In this document: piece after piece, positions 1-10,129 of the stretch | How the letters are laid out: every line of letters starts with the position of its first letter | How positions within the stretch are numbered: position 1 is the first letter of the stretch | DNA from: Lucinisca nassula | Lineage: Eukaryota > Mollusca > Bivalvia > Lucinida > Lucinidae | Length of the DNA: 64,000 bases | Direction of reading: 5' to 3' | Assembly (NCBI GenBank): GCA_963580285.1 | Contig: OY757011.1 | Span: forward strand, 100,036,316 to 100,100,315 | Position numbers and translations under genes: made by a program | The notes under the pieces: generated by a model | Databases searched by the model: none | What the model saw: the letters and a program-made list of their open reading frames with translations, nothing else | What the model was told of the DNA's origin: nothing

Positions 1-19
1 ACTGTTTCCTTTAACCCTT

Positions 20-94
20 GAATTCTTGAACTGTAAACAAAGAGTGTAAACCCTGATCAGATGCTGCATTCTGATCTGAATCTACGCTGTTCAC
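20..94. repeat. TTAA-MITE-1 hairpin core fragment
   Basis: Degenerate copy of the window's commonest repeat. Its core reads GTGTAAACCCTGATCAGATGC and then the complementary half ending in TACGCTGTTCAC. Only the hairpin core is present; no TTAA ends are seen. Confidence 0.6.
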
Positions 95-382
95 TTTTGT
101 TTGTGTTTCATTTGATGTTTACCGTTCCCGTCAACACTGTAAAGGTCATTTTGGAGACGTTGCTTCCAATTTTGTGGGACTTTTACCCGACTTTGAGATG
201 AAATGACATCTCAAACCCTGCCGCCCAATGAAACCAATTGGGTTTATAAGCATGGACGGGCCGACTCGCACCGCTTTGGCAGGGCAGGCTTAGATACCAG
301 TACTCGTGTGCGGATCGGTTTCAGCTCTGCATGGAAGCATCATGCAGCCCGTCAATTTCTTCAAGCCCCGATGGGCGGGGCC
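95..382 (-). mobile_element. SINE-A copy, nearly full length
   Basis: Dispersed element of about 290-305 bp that occurs at least nine more times in the window. Its sense strand runs from GGCCCCGCCCATCGGGGCTT to a tail GACGGGGACGTTAAACCTCA followed by CAAA repeats, which sets the orientation. The head does not look like a tRNA. The copy at 62015-62319 has a 12-bp target duplication, supporting retroposition. This copy is diverged. Confidence 0.75.
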
Positions 383-439
383 GACACTGTTCACTAACCA
401 GTGTTTGTTTAACCCAACACATGATTCCAGTCCAGATTC

Positions 440-545
440 TGTAGTCCATAGACCTCTATGCAACACTCTGACCTCAGAGATAAATCAAAGCACTGAGAGT
501 ACTGGTGGGTCGATTGTCTCTCGGTGTAGATAGCGGAAATCGGCC
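440..545. repeat. Body fragment of a SINE-3-related repeat
   Basis: The stretch with AAAGCACTGAGAGTACTGG and TCTCTCGGTGTAGA recurs at 21478-21540 and, as AAAGCACTGACAGCTCAGG, at 61250-61300, where it follows a tRNA-like head. No head is seen here. Confidence 0.5.
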
Positions 546-574
546 TGAACGGGGACTTAGACTGGTTCGTTGAA

Positions 575-715
575 CCCTAAAATTCATTTACTGTAAGCAA
601 ACCGTGTAGACCGTGATCAGACGCTGCGGTTTTCGGCGTCTGACCCCTAAATTCCTATACTGTAAGCAAGCAGTGAAGACCCTGACCAGACGCCGCGTTC
701 TGCGGCAACTCTTGC
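575..715. repeat. Two adjacent TTAA-MITE-1 core fragments
   Basis: Two successive degenerate hairpin cores (CTGTAAGCAAACCGTGTAGACC and CTGTAAGCAAGCAGTGAAGACC contexts), each with a GACGC/GCGTC stem. They lie head to tail and run into the next MITE. Confidence 0.55.
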
Positions 716-916
716 AAAAGTATTTTTATCTCCCATGCCAATAGGGGTCAACTCTTAAAGGAAAGAATTTGCTCCTGAGAAGCAATTCTTTTTCCTTTAA
801 CAGTATACCCATTTTAGTGGGACAGGGCTTATAGAAAAGCGAACAGGAAGTCCCGAAAGTTGTCTCCCTTTGAAAAAATGGCGGGAAAATCTGCCAGGTG
901 CTCCCATTCCCCTTAA
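716..916. mobile_element. TTAA-MITE-2 copy (palindromic)
   Basis: Member of a second MITE family. It contains the hairpin AAGAATTTGCTCCTGAGAAG with flanking complementary arms and ends CTCCCATTCCCCTTAA. The full copy at 35020-35257 has TTAA at both ends. The left end here is eroded. Confidence 0.65.
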
Positions 917-1545
917 ATCTGAACCAAAGTCTGTCAAACAAGTTGGCTGCTTTCAAAAAGCATCCAATAGGTTTGGTCTTGTCAGTCTACATTCTGATTT
1001 GAGCCAGCTGATATTATTATCCCGCTTAATGCATTTTTTGAATAAAAATAATAAACTTTAATACAACACGTGTACATAAAATTTCGAAGTCTGTGACCTT
1101 GGTATCAGCAGGGGTAGGTAGTGATGAGTATTATGTGGTAAATTGTTTAACGCCATGGCAAGTATAAACTAAATGTAACTTACATATGGTTTACACATGT
1201 ATAGCACAAAACTTAACCAAACGAAAATGTAAACCGAATTTTTCAAAAAGTCATAACTCTGTTAGTATTTGGTGGCATATATCTTCACATCTTAGCCTTA
1301 CTACATACACATTTTAGGCTTGATCGGATGAAAACTGTATAGTAGGAGTTATACGGAAACGAAAAAAAAGTTTACGAACGGACGGAAACCAACCCCATAA
1401 CTTAATACGACCGTTTTTTGTTTTTTTTTTTTGGTTTTTTTTTTTTTTGGTTTTGTATTTGTTGTTGTTGTTGTTGTTGTTTTTCAAACGGGCATATAAA
1501 AAGATTTTTCCTAAGTCATCAGACCTTCTATAGGGCCTTGGTTAT
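917..1545. other. Non-coding, eroded repeat remnants
   Basis: No supported gene. 1230-1400 (CATAACTCTGTTAGTATTTGG to ACGAACGGACGGAAACC) resembles the last unit and GGAC-rich end of the Helitron-like arrays found elsewhere in the window. 1410-1480 is a T-rich and TTG-rich simple tract. Confidence 0.4.
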
Positions 1546-1838
1546 CTATTTCATTTGTTGTTATCGTCCCTGTTATCACTGTATGAGTCTTTTTTGAGAC
1601 ATTGCACCCAATTTTGTGGGACTTTAAACGGAAAGATAAAACTCCTTCTTCTCAAGCCCTGTCGCCCAATGAAACTAAATGGTTGAAATGCATGAACAGT
1701 CCGACTCGAGCCACTTTTCCTGAGCAGGCTTAGACTTTCTAGGCGATTTAACACTACTCATGTGCGGCCGGTATCAGCTCTGTGTGGAAGCATCATGCAG
1801 CCCAATCTATTTCTTCAATCCCCGATGGACAGGGGCCG
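1546..1838 (-). mobile_element. SINE-A copy, diverged
   Basis: Same order of blocks as the other SINE-A copies: CACTGTATGAGTC, CCAATTTTGTGGGACTTT, CGCCCAATGAAAC, GGAAGCATCATGCAGCCC. 1873-1935 (CTAAGCCTGCCCAGAC block) is a second SINE-A fragment in the opposite orientation. Confidence 0.7.
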
Positions 1839-1935
1839 ATCAGACCTTGGGGCAATATATTGGACTGCTGTATTGCTGAACCGCCTAGGAAGATCTAAGC
1901 CTGCCCAGACAAAGTGCTGCGAATCAGACTGTATC

Positions 1936-2348
1936 TCAAACCTCGGCCGTTTCTTTGAGCGGTACCTCCGCAAAAACCTGAAATTTGCAATCCTTCTGTA
2001 TATCTTTCTGGATCACAATTTAATTGTAAAAGAAACTGATTAGTAAAACGTCAAGTATTGAGTGGAAATAGAGAACACCATTCTCGGCTTATCAGATACA
2101 ATAGCCCCCATCGAATGCACCAAAAAGTCTTTTAACAACTAAGTCTGTAACTGGTGGTAGGTCACTTAGTAGTCATGAAGTTTTTGAACAGAAACTATTG
2201 CTATCTGTGCTGGGCTCAAGAACAATAAACAACGACCCATCAACGTTATGACTTTGTTTCGCTCCCTAAATATTTTATAATTTGGAAGAGTTAGAACCTT
2301 CGACCTTGGCACTGCCGTTTATTCTAGTAGCAAAGACATGTACATGTT
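1936..2348. other. Unannotated non-coding stretch
   Basis: No gene, RNA or repeat recognised. Short open frames here lack start context and similarity. Confidence 0.3.
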
Positions 2349-2588
2349 TTTACACACCCAGCGATCTTTTTATGTTTGGTTTTACGATCCTTTCAAGATT
2401 ATTTCACTCACATCAAGCCGATCGTTAATCGGAGGTGAGCGAAAACTAGAGTGCCCGATGAAAAACCTCCTGACCTTCCATTGCAGAACTTCTCATTATG
2501 TGACCTGAGCCATGCTCAAATCTACACCGTTGAGAGACCTAATGATTAAGAGTCAGCACTCTTATCCACTGGGCCACACGGAGGCCCG
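2349..2588 (-). mobile_element. SINE-1 (tRNA-derived), near full length
   Basis: On the minus strand it begins GGGCCTCCGTGTGGCCCAGT, carries pol III A-box-like (TGGCCCAGTGG) and degraded B-box sequence, and continues into the conserved body AAGGTCAGGAGG and CGATCGGCTTGATG. It ends near GGATCGTAAAACC and an A-poor tail. The family recurs at 18178, 23853 and 40336, with partial copies elsewhere. The long insert between the A and B boxes resembles a class II (Leu/Ser-type) tRNA; that origin is inference. Confidence 0.8.
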
Positions 2589-2741
2589 TTACACCCAGCG
2601 ATCTTTATAAATAAGGAAAAAATAATGTTCTCTGTCTTTCCAACATTTACGTATTATTAGAGCTACCACCGTACCGAAAGATGTCCAGAATATATAAATC
2701 TGTTCCTATCTGTGTGAAGTACACTTTGCAAGTTTTGATTA

Positions 2742-3034
2742 TTTGTATTTAACGGCCCAGTCAACACTGATTTGGGTCATGTTTGGGCCTGTCAGTGTAC
2801 CTATCCACGCTTTTCCTGAGCAGGCTTATCCGTAAGCGGTTTACCAGTTCAGTGCGCATTCTGTCGCCAAAAACTGACCCCTGCCCTTCCTGAATCAGTG
2901 GAAGGGAGAGAATGACCATAGAAAAGATATCATAATCAATCCTCACGAAAGAATGTTGCCGACCCCCGTAGGTATCGAAACCGAGCCTTCCTTATCGCCA
3001 GTCAGACTGCATCCGACTGAGCTACCGCAGCCAG
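2742..3034 (-). mobile_element. SINE-3 (tRNA-derived), full length
   Basis: The minus strand starts with a tRNA-like head (GGTAGCTCAGTCGGATGC type A-box, GGTTTCGATACC B-box). It continues through CGGCAACATTCTTTCGTGAGG and ends GTTGACTGGGCCGTTAAATAC. The distal half (CTGGTAAACCGCTTACGGAT, AAGCCTGCTCAGG) is shared with SINE-A, so the two families share a 3' module. Confidence 0.8.
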
Positions 3035-3177
3035 CCACACTTTGTGAGTAGTAGTAGTTATGTTCTGTTGTTTTTCGTTTCCATGGCCCCATGGACTTAC
3101 TCCATAATGGCATTGCAAAACGTGAAATTTGCGAAAATGACCGCTACTCCTGCAAAAAGTAATTTCTCTTTTGATAT

Positions 3178-3292
3178 GTCTAAGGGGTATACTCTTAAAG
3201 GAAAGAATTTGCTCCTGGGGAGTAAATTCTTCCCTTTTAGAGTAGACCCCTTGAGGAGCAAATCCTCCCCCTTTTAGAGTAGACCCTTTTTT
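3178..3292. repeat. TTAA-MITE-2 core fragments in tandem
   Basis: Two partial copies of the TACTCTTAAAGGAAAGAATTT / AGAGTAGACCCC hairpin core, with no termini. Confidence 0.6.
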
Positions 3293-3385
3293 CAGTTGGA
3301 CAGAGTCAACAGAGTAGCAGCCATGAGGTCCTTAAACTTTATTTCCATCACGAAATCATGCCTATAGAATTGTGATCCCCTTTAA

Positions 3386-3835
3386 TATGTTCTATAAAAG
3401 GGCTACTCTTTGGAAGCAAGGAATACACCACAGAACTGAAAAATATGGTGTGCACATGTTTTCCGGGCCAGACTAGCTAGTTTAGGCCAATTAGGCCTCA
3501 TCAGTGACCCTAAGATATTTTCAAAATTCCACAATGGAATCAATGATCCCAAAGGACAAGAAAATATAATCTACACTATGATGTAGGGCAGGGAGACGTT
3601 TTACAGCCGCCACACATTCCCACACACCAGTTGTAGTGAAGTTAAACATGTTCTATAAAAGGGCTATCCTTTGGAAGCAAGGAATACACCAAAGAACTGA
3701 AAAATATGGAGTGTACATGTTTTCTGGGCCAGACTAGCTATTTCCGGCCAATTAGGCCTCATCAGTGACCCTCAGATATTTTCAAAATTCCACAATGGAA
3801 TCAATGATCCCAAGGGACAAGAAAATATAATCTAC
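3386..3835. repeat. Family J, tandem duplicate of a ~260-bp unit
   Basis: TGTTCTATAAAAGGGCTA...GGAAGCAAGGAATACACC occurs at 3390 and again at 3650. Both are followed by GGCCAGACTAGCTA, AATTAGGCCTCATCAGTGACC and CCACAATGGAATCAATGATC. A third, truncated copy lies at 34862-35005. No open frame is conserved. Confidence 0.75.
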
Positions 3836-3884
3836 AATTTTATATAGTAAAGCTCGGGTATGCAGGGGTATACATTAATTTCCG

Positions 3885-4025
3885 TATTCATGCTCTGAGA
3901 CAGTAGATTGTGGGTACTCGATAGAATCGCCTCGTCGAGGCAACTTGAATATTCCAATTTTTCTTTTTAATTTTTTTTTTTTTTGCCAAAAAATGGCAAT
4001 GTATTTGAATAGGTGTGTTTCGAAA
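3885..4025. repeat. MITE-B fragment
   Basis: Contains half of the MITE-B hairpin (TGTGGGTACTCGATAGAATC, CGCCTCGTCGAGGC) and its right end (CAATGTATTTGAATAGGTGT GTTTCG). The right terminus abuts a small TAGGGG element. Confidence 0.6.
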
Positions 4026-4149
4026 TAGGGGAGACCGGGGCTCCATTGTACCTTACTTACATATATAGTTTTCGGAGACCTAGCTGTAAGACTCATTACA
4101 AAAATGAACGTTTCCTAAAAAGGGGCCGTACTAGCCCCGGTCTCCCCTA
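4026..4149. mobile_element. Small MITE with 17-bp perfect TIRs
   Basis: TAGGGGAGACCGGGGCT at 4026-4042 is the exact reverse complement of 4133-4149, bounding a 124-bp element without coding capacity. It appears inserted at the right end of a MITE-B fragment. A related end (TGGTCTCCCCTAG) is seen at 24469. The superfamily is not assigned. Confidence 0.65.
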
Positions 4150-4730
4150 CGTAAAAATGGTAGACTACGGTAGATGAGTCTAAGATGACCAATTAGTTCG
4201 AACACCCTAGCAGTTCGAACACCCAAACTTATTTCGAATCTGTGGCTGAAAACTTTCTCATTTAATTCGAACTCCCAAATTTTTCAGAAATCAGAATTTT
4301 TAATACTTTGAACACACAAAAAAATGCCGAAAAAATGCATCCAGAACAAGCATTTCGGACCGTTCCCGGGTTTATCATTACAACATCGTACTGGTCGTAT
4401 ATGAGCTAGCGCACGAAAAAAAGAAAACTTAGCGTGAAATATGTGCGACTTCCAAAGACTCGGATTAACATGCACTCTGTGAGGCAAATGGTTTTCGCTT
4501 CTCTCACTTGGATAGCCCTGTGGTAATGGAAGGTTCATACCATCACCGAATACTGATCAGACTGTGAGAAACGCAGGCAGCAAGTGCTTAGATCAACCTT
4601 GATGAGCCACAGGAGTTTCGCTTATTTATGTTGTGAAATTCCATCGTCTGCATCAGGCGCATGCGATCAGCGAAGACTAATCGGTTTGCATGAGTACGCT
4701 AAGATGTGTCTTCGCTGGTTTCTCAACGAC
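4150..4730. other. Unannotated, minor repeat traces
   Basis: 4195-4280 has repeated TTCGAACACCC motifs, also seen near 6605-6660. 4640-4720 has CGAAGACT/AGTCTTCG inverted motifs shared with 5455-5520. No gene seen. Confidence 0.3.
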
Positions 4731-4743
4731 CTGCAAACACTGA

Positions 4744-4908
4744 GTGAGTGAGTGAGTTTAAGTTTTACGTCCCACCAACAGCTAAGGTCATACGGAGACG
4801 GGACCTCGGTTTAAAGACTCATCCGAAAGTCTGGAGAAGCCCGGGATCGATCCTGCAATCCCTGGTTTACAAGGCGAGTAGCGTAACCACTGCACCACGG
4901 AGGCTTCT
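4744..4908 (-). mobile_element. SINE-4 (tRNA-Thr-like head) with 13-bp TSD
   Basis: 165-bp element. On the minus strand it reads GCCTCCGTGGTGCAGTGGTTACG, an anticodon-loop-like TTGTAAACC, and B-box GGATCGATCC, and it ends GGGACGTAAAACTTAAACTC plus CTCA repeats. It is flanked by a 13-bp direct repeat CTGCAAACACTGA (4731-4743 and 4909-4921), which proves retroposition. TTGTAAA fits a tRNA-Thr(UGU) ancestor (inference). Confidence 0.88.
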
Positions 4909-4921
4909 CTGCAAACACTGA

Positions 4922-6859
4922 ACATGCGCACCCACTACCGGTATGTAAGGCAAAGGGTTTCACTTAGCCTTGTGACTTCGTAAGATTTAAGGGTTCAGTA
5001 AAGACTGATCACATTGCATCGATGTTCAGGCTGATCCTAGTCGGTGATGTAGCATTGTGGCCTACAAAGGCTTGGATCACCATGCATATGTGTTTTCGCT
5101 TTGCTCTCAGACTCTTTGGAGCGTAGCTTCCACTTTCATTATTATTTGTGTGACAGTGTTGCCCTTTTTCCTTGTGCTGTGGCATTTGATTCAATGCCTC
5201 TTTGATAGCAGAAGCGCCCCTTTAAATATTAATTGAAAGTTTCCCGCCTTTTTCCACAGAACGTCTTTTAGCACGTGCGAGTGACGATAACAACATGGTT
5301 GTTGCATGCAAAAAGGTAGTTTTATTCAGGTAACCTGTTGGGTTACCCTGGTTTTCTGAGGAGCAAGTGAAGATGCCCATTTATTTCACGGTGACAAGGT
5401 TTTATTGGAAGTAATTTCGGGGAACATGATTAAGAAAATAAGTCATATGCGATGGGCGAAGACTCAGGTCAGCCTGCACATGCATGCAGTTTGAACAGTC
5501 TTCGTTGTTCGTATGTGCCTACCATGGCCTCTGTGCTAATCAAAGAACAACAGGTGAAAACTATGGCCACATTGGCTAGATGCGCAGGCTGATCTGGTCC
5601 TTCGTTTGAAACGTTTTTTTCGCCGTGCGCCGGCTTAAAACGACTGTGTACATTTAACCGGCCAAATCTGCTTGCGACATTACAAACACATTCTAAGCTA
5701 CCAAGTGCAAGGATCAGTCTGTTCAGATCTCCTATCTCGAGTAAAATACTTATTGCGCATGTGCGTACAGAAAAGAATGATAAGTCTGCGCAGTTGTGCA
5801 ATCGGGATTGTGTCTTCAATGTTCAAGAGGTTTGAAACGTTTCATCGCGCACAAAGTGAAGATCGCACATGCACATGTTAAAATTGTGTATGGTGTCCGC
5901 ATTTTCATTTTCTTGTTACTTGCCTATCTAAATAACATGATGGTTTTGCATCCGCAGTCTAATCAGTCTTCAGCGGACTTCTTCGATGGGCATTGGATTG
6001 CTACATGTCCCCGGCTTACGCTGATTTGAGACAGCTTATGAGTAAGCAGAAAACACACAAACAAGGCTGCGCAGTCTCGCCTGAGGCTTCACTATGCGCT
6101 TAAACAATATAGGTGTGTGAGTGTGTGTGGGGTGAAGTATCTATGCGCCTAGCTCCACTGGGTAGCTGCACGTGCGGTTTCAACATCACATCCCATATAT
6201 ACATGTAGCTGGACTTTGTCTGCTGCGGTGTAGCCGGAACAAAAAAAAAATATTACAGACTATCTGGAAATTCTTTGAAAAATATATGGGCTTCTCTTAA
6301 GAAAAGAATTTGCTCCAAACAAATCAATTTCTGTTATTCCTGAGATCACAAATAGTGATAGTTCAATAGGTGTAAATATCATTAATGATAATGTGTAACC
6401 TTATACTTGTAACTACATGATAAGCTCGCATTCAAAGACCCCCTGCACACACTAACTTATTTATAGATCAAACGGTTCTGCACTGCATAAGTGATATTTA
6501 TAACTTCTAATCACTTGCGGATTGACAGGGCGGCGGGAAAAACGTAGTCGTTTAAAATATTGAACCCAGCCTGGTCTAATGCATGAACTTCTTTCAGATC
6601 AAACAGTTCGAACACTGATAAATTTCCAATCTGATATTTTCTAATATTCGAACACCCGGATCAGTTGTTGGAGTTGAAGCGCTTGCTTTTCGGTCTGTTT
6701 CGCTATTCAGACAGGCTGTTTCCTGTAAATGCAGTATAGTATTGCATCATCGTTAAAGCTGATTGGTTGATCACGTCACGTGCCCCTCCATGGAACAGTT
6801 ACAATCTGGTCATTATACCCGGTTTGCCCGCCTCATGGCGACCAAACCAAAAAGGACAT
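4922..6859. other. Mostly unannotated; inverted short repeats at 5455-5880
   Basis: No gene recognised. 5455-5880 has several AGGCTGATCTGG / GTTTGAAACGTTT blocks that recur inverted within the segment and resemble 52700-52800. Open frames here (for example 5469-5819 minus) lie in this repeat and show no domain. 6290-6320 is a TTAA-MITE-2 core scrap. Confidence 0.3.
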
Positions 6860-7197
6860 ACTAACTTGAAAATATGTTGTATTAATCCAGGGTCTGTAAA
6901 GAAAAAAACAACCTTGTGTCATTTCAAATGACCTTGATCTGGTAGCCGTGACTGAAACCTGGCAAGGTTCTTCAATTGATAAAGCATGTACGAGTGAACT
7001 CAGTTTGAAACTCTTTCAGGGGTAGGCGTGGCGGGGGTGTCCCGCTCATCTTTAAGGCTAACATAGGCCTTCGTATTGTAGCATCAATCCACGATAATGA
7101 CTTTTCTAGCTTTGAATATATGGACTGCAATGTAGTAATTGGTGACTTTTCCCTACGCACTGCTGTATTATATAGACCACCTCCAACACAATAAAAT
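6860..7197 (+). pseudogene. LINE ORF2 fragment, AP-endonuclease N-part
   Basis: Translation across frames gives features of a non-LTR retrotransposon apurinic endonuclease: DLDLVAVTETW near 6931-6963, a GRGGGV...IFKANI block near 7022-7065, FSSFEYMDC near 7101, and YRPPP near 7171. Frames shift, so it is dead. The motifs fit the CR1/L2-like group; the clade is inference. It is cut at 7197 by MITE-B and resumes at 7510. Confidence 0.75.
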
Positions 7198-7505
7198 CAT
7201 CACGAAAACAGGCCTATATAATTTTGACTCCCTTGAACCCCATTTTTATATTGTAAAACTGGGGTTTACAGTGGTAAATCTTATTTTTCTTATTTCCGCT
7301 CTAAAATATTGATTGTGGGTACTCGTAATAACCGCCTCGATGAGGCGGTTCTAACGAGTACCCACAATCTATATTTTGAGCAGCTCTAACGAATACCCAC
7401 AATCTATATTTTGAGCAGAAATAAGAATAACAAATCACAATTTTTCGGGGTTTTTTTTCCGCGGTAAAATTAACAATGTATTTGTATAGGCGTGTTTTCG
7501 TAATG
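7198..7505. mobile_element. MITE-B, complete copy inside the LINE
   Basis: Starts CATCACGAAAACAGGCCTAT and ends with the inverted CGTGTTTTCGTAATG. The centre is the family hairpin GTGGGTACTCG...CGAGTACCCAC, here with one arm duplicated (CTAACGAATACCCACAATC). The LINE reading continues on both sides, so this insertion is younger than the LINE. Confidence 0.85.
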
Positions 7506-7509
7506 ATGG

Positions 7510-7905
7510 TTTAAAAACAACTGTATTTCTGGAGCAGGAATGACCAGAAGTTTTAGCAAAATATGCAACAATAGATAAAAATATCATCATCACTGGCGAC
7601 TTAAATTTTCATCTCGACATTCTATCAGATTGGGACACAATTAAGTTCAATAGTGTTTTACAATCCTGCGGCATGCTAAAAAATGTAAAAGCTTGGACAT
7701 ACGCTAGACGCTGTGATAACACGAGAGACTGATAAAATTATATCCTGTATGGATATTACTGATCAAGGGTTCTTTGACAACTCTGGAAAAGTCACACGTG
7801 ATCATTTTGCTGTGACTTTTAGCGCACACCCAGCTAAGCCTCGTGCTGTTAGAAAAAACAGTTTCTTTTAGGAAACTTCGTGCTATTGACATTATGGAGG
7901 ATCTT
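7510..7905 (+). pseudogene. LINE ORF2 fragment, AP-endonuclease C-part
   Basis: Shows IIITGDLNFHLDI near 7590-7620 (the GDxN motif of the endonuclease), then GHTLDAVITRE near 7695-7725 and a DHFAVTF block near 7800. These are the usual C-terminal endonuclease motifs. The RKLRAIDI linker follows near 7872-7895. Several frame breaks. Confidence 0.8.
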
Positions 7906-7907
7906 AC

Positions 7908-8280
7908 ATGAGTGTTCATGTATTATTGAATTTATTAAATGAGTTGATGAAAAGGGATAAAATGCGAGGCTTTGTCGAGCATTTTATCCCTTTTCCTCAA
8001 CAAATTTATTAAATTCAACAATACATGAGCACGAATGCAAGGTTCTATTTATCATATGAAATTTAATGCGCATTATATTCACAATTGTTTACAAAAATGT
8101 CAATTTTTTCGCCGTTAGTAAACGCGACGTCGTTAAGGACGTCGTAAATTTAACGTTACGGGACGTATCTAGCTAATTTGCATATTTAATCCATTAGTGG
8201 ATTATCGAAATATTACATGGCGTTATTACACTCTCAGACGAGACGTCATATGATAACATTCATTTAAACATGATATTGTT
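7908..8280. repeat. Palindromic insertion within the LINE
   Basis: 7912-8031 is an imperfect palindrome of about 60-bp arms around GCGAGGCTTTGTCGAGC (arms GGATAAAATGC / GCATTTTATCC and TGTATTATTGAATTTATTAA / its complement). The LINE reading stops before it and resumes after about 8285, so the whole stretch looks like an insertion. No TIR pair was found for its right side. Confidence 0.6.
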
Positions 8281-8284
8281 TCAT

Positions 8285-8600
8285 CATCAGTTCAGCAGTC
8301 TTAACTCAGCAGATCTAGAAGAGCTTGTTAGTGCATATACAAGTGAACTATCAGCCCTAATCGAGAAGTATGCCCTTTCCGTACAATCACTTTAAGGCCT
8401 TCATGTGTTTGGTACACACAAAACCATCACGATGCTAAACATTTGAGACGTAAATTGGAACGTAAATGGCACAAACCAAAACTTATTATTGACCATCAAA
8501 TTTATCGAAGCCAGGGTGGAAAAGTGAACAAAATGCCGAAGCAAGCCAAAACTGACTACTTTTCGGATAAGGTATCATCTGTGGGGTGCCTCTTTACTAT
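8285..8600 (+). pseudogene. LINE ORF2 fragment, endonuclease-RT linker
   Basis: Frames here read LNSADLEELVSAYTSELSAL near 8302-8360 and then RRKLERKWHK...DHQIY...VNKMPKQAKTDYFSDKV near 8446-8565. These resemble the linker of CR1-like ORF2 proteins just before reverse transcriptase. It is truncated at the Tc1-type element; no RT motif follows on the far side. Confidence 0.7.
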
Positions 8601-8601
8601 A

Positions 8602-10112
8602 CTCAAGCACTTTGAAAACGCAACATTATATTTTTTAAATATTTTTGAAATGGCCCAATCCAAAATCTTATTAGCAAATATATGCTTCCATACACCATAA
8701 ATAAAATCATATGAGGTGGTCAGATCGATAAAATATCGGTCGACTACACGTGATATCGTAGCACGTGCACACCGAGATATGACCTTGTTTATATGATCAA
8801 TTCCGCATGTACAACCGATATCTTTCATTCAATCTCTTCAAAAGTTGTCTTCAAATCGGTTTTTGGTTGAAATTTGGATAAATTTACAAAACTGAGCATG
8901 CCAAGGCTAAATAACGAAAATCGGAATCGGATTTTAGGCCTTTTGGACGCTGGCATTTCACAGAAGGACATTGTTCGGCGTTTTAATGTTGACAGAACCA
9001 CAATATATCGTCTCGTTCAACGTGTCAGGTTAACAGGAACTGTTAATGACCGCCCCAGGCCTGGGCAAGTGCGCGTGACGTCAAGACGTCAGGATAATTA
9101 CATCCGTCAACTCCACCTACGGCATCTTTTCCAGACGGCCGCGCAAACAGGTTCCGTCGTCATTGGCAACCGAGGGCGACGTATTCATCGTATGACAGTG
9201 TCTCGACGACTTAAGGAATTTGGTGTTCGTTGCCGGCGTCCGTACCACGGATCAATACTTACACGACGTCATCGTCAGCTTCGCATGAACTTTGCACTTA
9301 ATCACCAGAGACGTGTCAACTGGCACGACGTCGTCTTCAGCGATGAGTCCAGGTTCAATTTGTACCAAACCGATGGGCGGGTACGCGTTTATCGACGTGA
9401 CGGCGAAAGGTTTGCTGATAACTGCGTTGTTGAAAGAGACCGGTTTGGAGGCGGTGGTGTCATGGTCTGGGGCGCCATCAATTACAATTTTCGCTCGCGT
9501 TTATTGATAATTCATGGAAATCTCAACGCCAGACGTTACGTCGATGAGATTCTTCGGCCAGAGCTTGTTCCATTGTTGCGACGTCAACGTAACCCCATGT
9601 TATTTCAGCACGATAACGCCCGCCCGCACACGGCAAGGTTGACGCAGGACTTTTTACGTCAAGAAGGCATCAATGTTCTCCCTTGGCCGTCGAAATCACC
9701 CGATCTGAATTGTATCGAACACCTTTGGGACGAATTGGGACGTCGTGTACACGGACGTCAAAACGCGCCACAGACTGTGAGGCAGCTCGCGATAGCCCTT
9801 CAGCAAGAGTGGGATAACATCCCCCGACGTACTGTGCGACGTTTGTATTGTTCAATGCGGTCCAGGTTACGTGAATGCTCTCAGCGCGCAGGTGGGCATA
9901 CCCGATATTGATGTGGCTGGAGATTTGACTGACACATGGTGTGTTTGCCGCAGTGTAGACTGCTAATGTGAAGGGACAGCTCTAATGTGATTGTGGCAAA
10001 CGAAAGTCATTTGATGAATATTGTTTGTGATGAAATTCGTTTTTTGAAAAAATTGGTGAGTTAAAAAATAATTACATTTTCCTTATGATGATGCGTTTTC
10101 AAAGTGCTCGAG
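8602..10112 (+). mobile_element. Complete Tc1/mariner-superfamily transposon
   Basis: 1511-bp element. The 21-bp terminal inverted repeats differ at one position (left CTCAAGCACTTTGAAAACGC..., right ...GCGTTTTCAAAGTGCTCGAG). TA dinucleotides flank it at 8600-8601 and 10113-10114, as expected of IS630/Tc1/mariner transposition. The single ORF is uninterrupted. Both termini and the ORF being intact suggests recent activity. The TIRs do not begin with the CAGT usual for Tc1. Confidence 0.9.
8898..9911 (+). CDS. Tc1-like DD34E transposase, intact
   Basis: Cuts and pastes the surrounding element by binding its inverted repeats. The first ATG is at 8898; the open frame extends upstream only to a TTG at 8874, so 337 residues are expected, the usual Tc1 length. 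The N-terminus has a helix-turn-helix (GISQKDIVRRFNVDRTTIYR, residues about 20-39) followed by a GRPR-like RPRPGQVR. The catalytic triad is D149 (VVFSDESRF), D239 (QHDNARPHTA) and E274 (SPDLNCIEHLW), with exactly 34 residues between the last two, giving DD34E. GGGVMVWGA is the glycine-rich box. No stop or frameshift. Mobility itself is not proven. Confidence 0.95.
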   Translation: MPRLNNENRNRILGLLDAGISQKDIVRRFNVDRTTIYRLVQRVRLTGTVNDRPRPGQVRVTSRRQDNYIRQLHLRHLFQTAAQTGSVVIGNRGRRIHRMTVSRRLKEFGVRCRRPYHGSILTRRHRQLRMNFALNHQRRVNWHDVVFSDESRFNLYQTDGRVRVYRRDGERFADNCVVERDRFGGGGVMVWGAINYNFRSRLLIIHGNLNARRYVDEILRPELVPLLRRQRNPMLFQHDNARPHTARLTQDFLRQEGINVLPWPSKSPDLNCIEHLWDELGRRVHGRQNAPQTVRQLAIALQQEWDNIPRRTVRRLYCSMRSRLRECSQRAGGHTRY

Positions 10113-10129
10113 TATATTTAATACAATTT

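Noticed and set aside
5469..5819. 116-codon minus-strand frame
   Set aside because: Lies in a low-copy inverted repeat shared with 52.7 kb; no recognisable domain.
8874..8897. Upstream extension of the Tc1 transposase to 345 residues
   Set aside because: The codon at 8874 is TTG; the first ATG is at 8898 and gives the usual family length.
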